Below, piece by piece: positions 63,659 through 64,000 of a stretch of DNA of 64,000 bases (the first letter of the stretch is position 1; each line of letters opens with the position of its first letter). The position numbers and the translations under genes are program-made. Origin of the DNA: Paenibacillus lupini (GTDB lineage: Bacteria; Bacillota; Bacilli; Paenibacillales; Paenibacillaceae). Under the pieces are notes generated by a model that searched no databases, was not told where the DNA came from, and saw only the letters and a list, made by a program, of their open reading frames with translations. The stretch spans positions 558,001 through 622,000 of the forward strand of contig NZ_JAASRW010000001.1 of assembly GCF_011761355.1 (NCBI RefSeq), written 5' to 3'.

Positions 63659-63826
63659 ATGTTCGGTAGCAGTAAAAAATCGGCAAAGCTCCAGCTCCGC
63701 ATTGCATCGCAGAAAACGATCCGTACAATATGCGGCCGGGAACTGGTCGAAGCAGAGATTAAGACAAATAAACCGATTCCACCTGCCTCACATGGTACGG
63801 TTCGATTACTCGGCAAACAACAATAA
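63659..63826 (+). CDS. Small basic protein (55 aa), function unknown
   Basis: 55 residues starting MFGSSKKSAKLQLRIASQKT and ending RLLGKQQ. Rich in Lys/Arg, a single Cys in IRTICGRE. No hydrophobic segment. GGAGG lies eight bases before the ATG and a terminator follows the stop. Many Firmicutes encode small basic proteins near HhH genes; no family is recognised. It is shorter than common gene-calling cut-offs. Confidence 0.68.
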   Translation: MFGSSKKSAKLQLRIASQKTIRTICGRELVEAEIKTNKPIPPASHGTVRLLGKQQ

Positions 63827-63835
63827 TACATCTTT

Positions 63836-63859
63836 AGCCCCTATTAAAAGGGGCTTTTT
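63836..63859 (+). terminator. Rho-independent terminator
   Basis: AGCCCC pairs with GGGGCT, followed by TTTTG. Confidence 0.85.
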
Positions 63860-63863
63860 GTTG

Positions 63864-63893
63864 TTGGTAGAAAATCTTTCCATCTAGTATACT
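63864..63893 (+). promoter_or_regulatory. Candidate promoter of the terminal gene
   Basis: TTGGTA (63864-63869), 18-bp spacer, TATACT (63888-63893), 23 bp before the start codon. Confidence 0.45.
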
Positions 63894-63916
63894 GAATGAG
63901 GATGGGAGGGGAAACC

Positions 63917-64000
63917 TTGAAAAAATTCGTACAAGCCGTCTTCCGAACAGTCCCGGGGCAGATCATCTTTTGGGTCATCGTTAGTATTATGCTTCCCGCC
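63917..64000 (+). CDS. Start of a membrane protein (3' end outside the window)
   Basis: A TTG start with GGGAGGGG six to nine bases upstream opens a frame of 28 codons that runs off the window: MKKFVQAVFRTV, then a hydrophobic helix IIFWVIVSIM. The basic N-terminus followed by a hydrophobic segment means a membrane or secreted protein. Nothing more can be said. Confidence 0.7.
   Translation, partial: MKKFVQAVFRTVPGQIIFWVIVSIMLPA

Noticed and set aside
1..64000. CRISPR arrays, tRNA/rRNA genes, prophage or transposase genes
   Set aside because: None were seen: no regularly spaced direct repeats, no recognisable RNA genes, no transposase or phage proteins.

Overview
The window reads as a contiguous piece of chromosome from a spore-forming, low-to-mid GC Firmicute, most likely Paenibacillus or a close relative. 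The reasons are perfect AGGAGG-type ribosome binding sites with occasional GTG/TTG starts, frequent Rho-independent hairpins, and a set of sporulation and germination genes (GerA/GerC/GerB receptor, YheC/D-type ATP-grasp coat protein, LysM coat-type protein, mother-cell mmg operon). It also carries stalk-domain and VanW-family envelope proteins typical of Paenibacillaceae. No rRNA, tRNA, phage, transposase or CRISPR array is visible. Both ends are cut inside genes.

Layout. 1-2.9 kb: a two-subunit ABC exporter with one degenerate ATP site. 3-7.8 kb: stalk-domain/GH18 enzyme, two tiny Sm-like proteins, a radical SAM protein, a Gly/Pro-rich protein and a CLC-F type fluoride antiporter. 8-11.6 kb: an operon of a GNAT acetyltransferase, M42 peptidase, histidine kinase and NarL-type regulator. 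11.9-13.5 kb: a SRPBCC-DoxX-like fusion and a DUF4166 protein. 13.6-19.1 kb: a signalling operon (GAF/HD-GYP, REC-GGDEF, GAF-GAF-histidine kinase) that runs into a ThDP enzyme. 19.2-27.4 kb: GDPD, a DHA2 exporter, a NiaP-like transporter, and a germinant receptor operon in A-C-B order. 27.4-34.5 kb: an orphan ParB-like protein, an SDR, an ATP-grasp coat protein, a TIM-barrel isomerase, and a DHA2 exporter with its PadR regulator and paired operators.

34.6-45.6 kb: envelope and spore-surface genes (SH3b-glucosaminidase, LysM, VanW, beta-propeller), RhaM-like mutarotase, GpsB, DbpA helicase, an ABC-F protein and an autoregulated MerR/TipAS regulator. 45.7-53.6 kb: a seven-gene mmg operon (acyl-CoA degradation plus methylcitrate cycle) behind a convincing SigE-type promoter. 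53.7-64 kb: a second ABC-F protein, CopA with CsoR-like boxes, YebC-family protein, aldo/keto reductase and SDR pair, ECF sigma and its membrane partner, a DMT transporter, two small DNA-binding or unknown proteins, and the start of a membrane protein.

The most unusual observations are: a ~150-bp palindromic repeat present twice (11673-11821 and 31194-31343) whose arms differ by compensatory changes and one copy of which supplies the stop codon of a gene; a cyclic-di-GMP signalling operon joined to a ThDP enzyme; a degenerate acyl-CoA dehydrogenase leading the mmg operon; a GerC protein with an extra C-terminal membrane hairpin; and several very small genes with good ribosome binding sites. 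All functional statements come from reading the sequence and from family knowledge; no database search was run.
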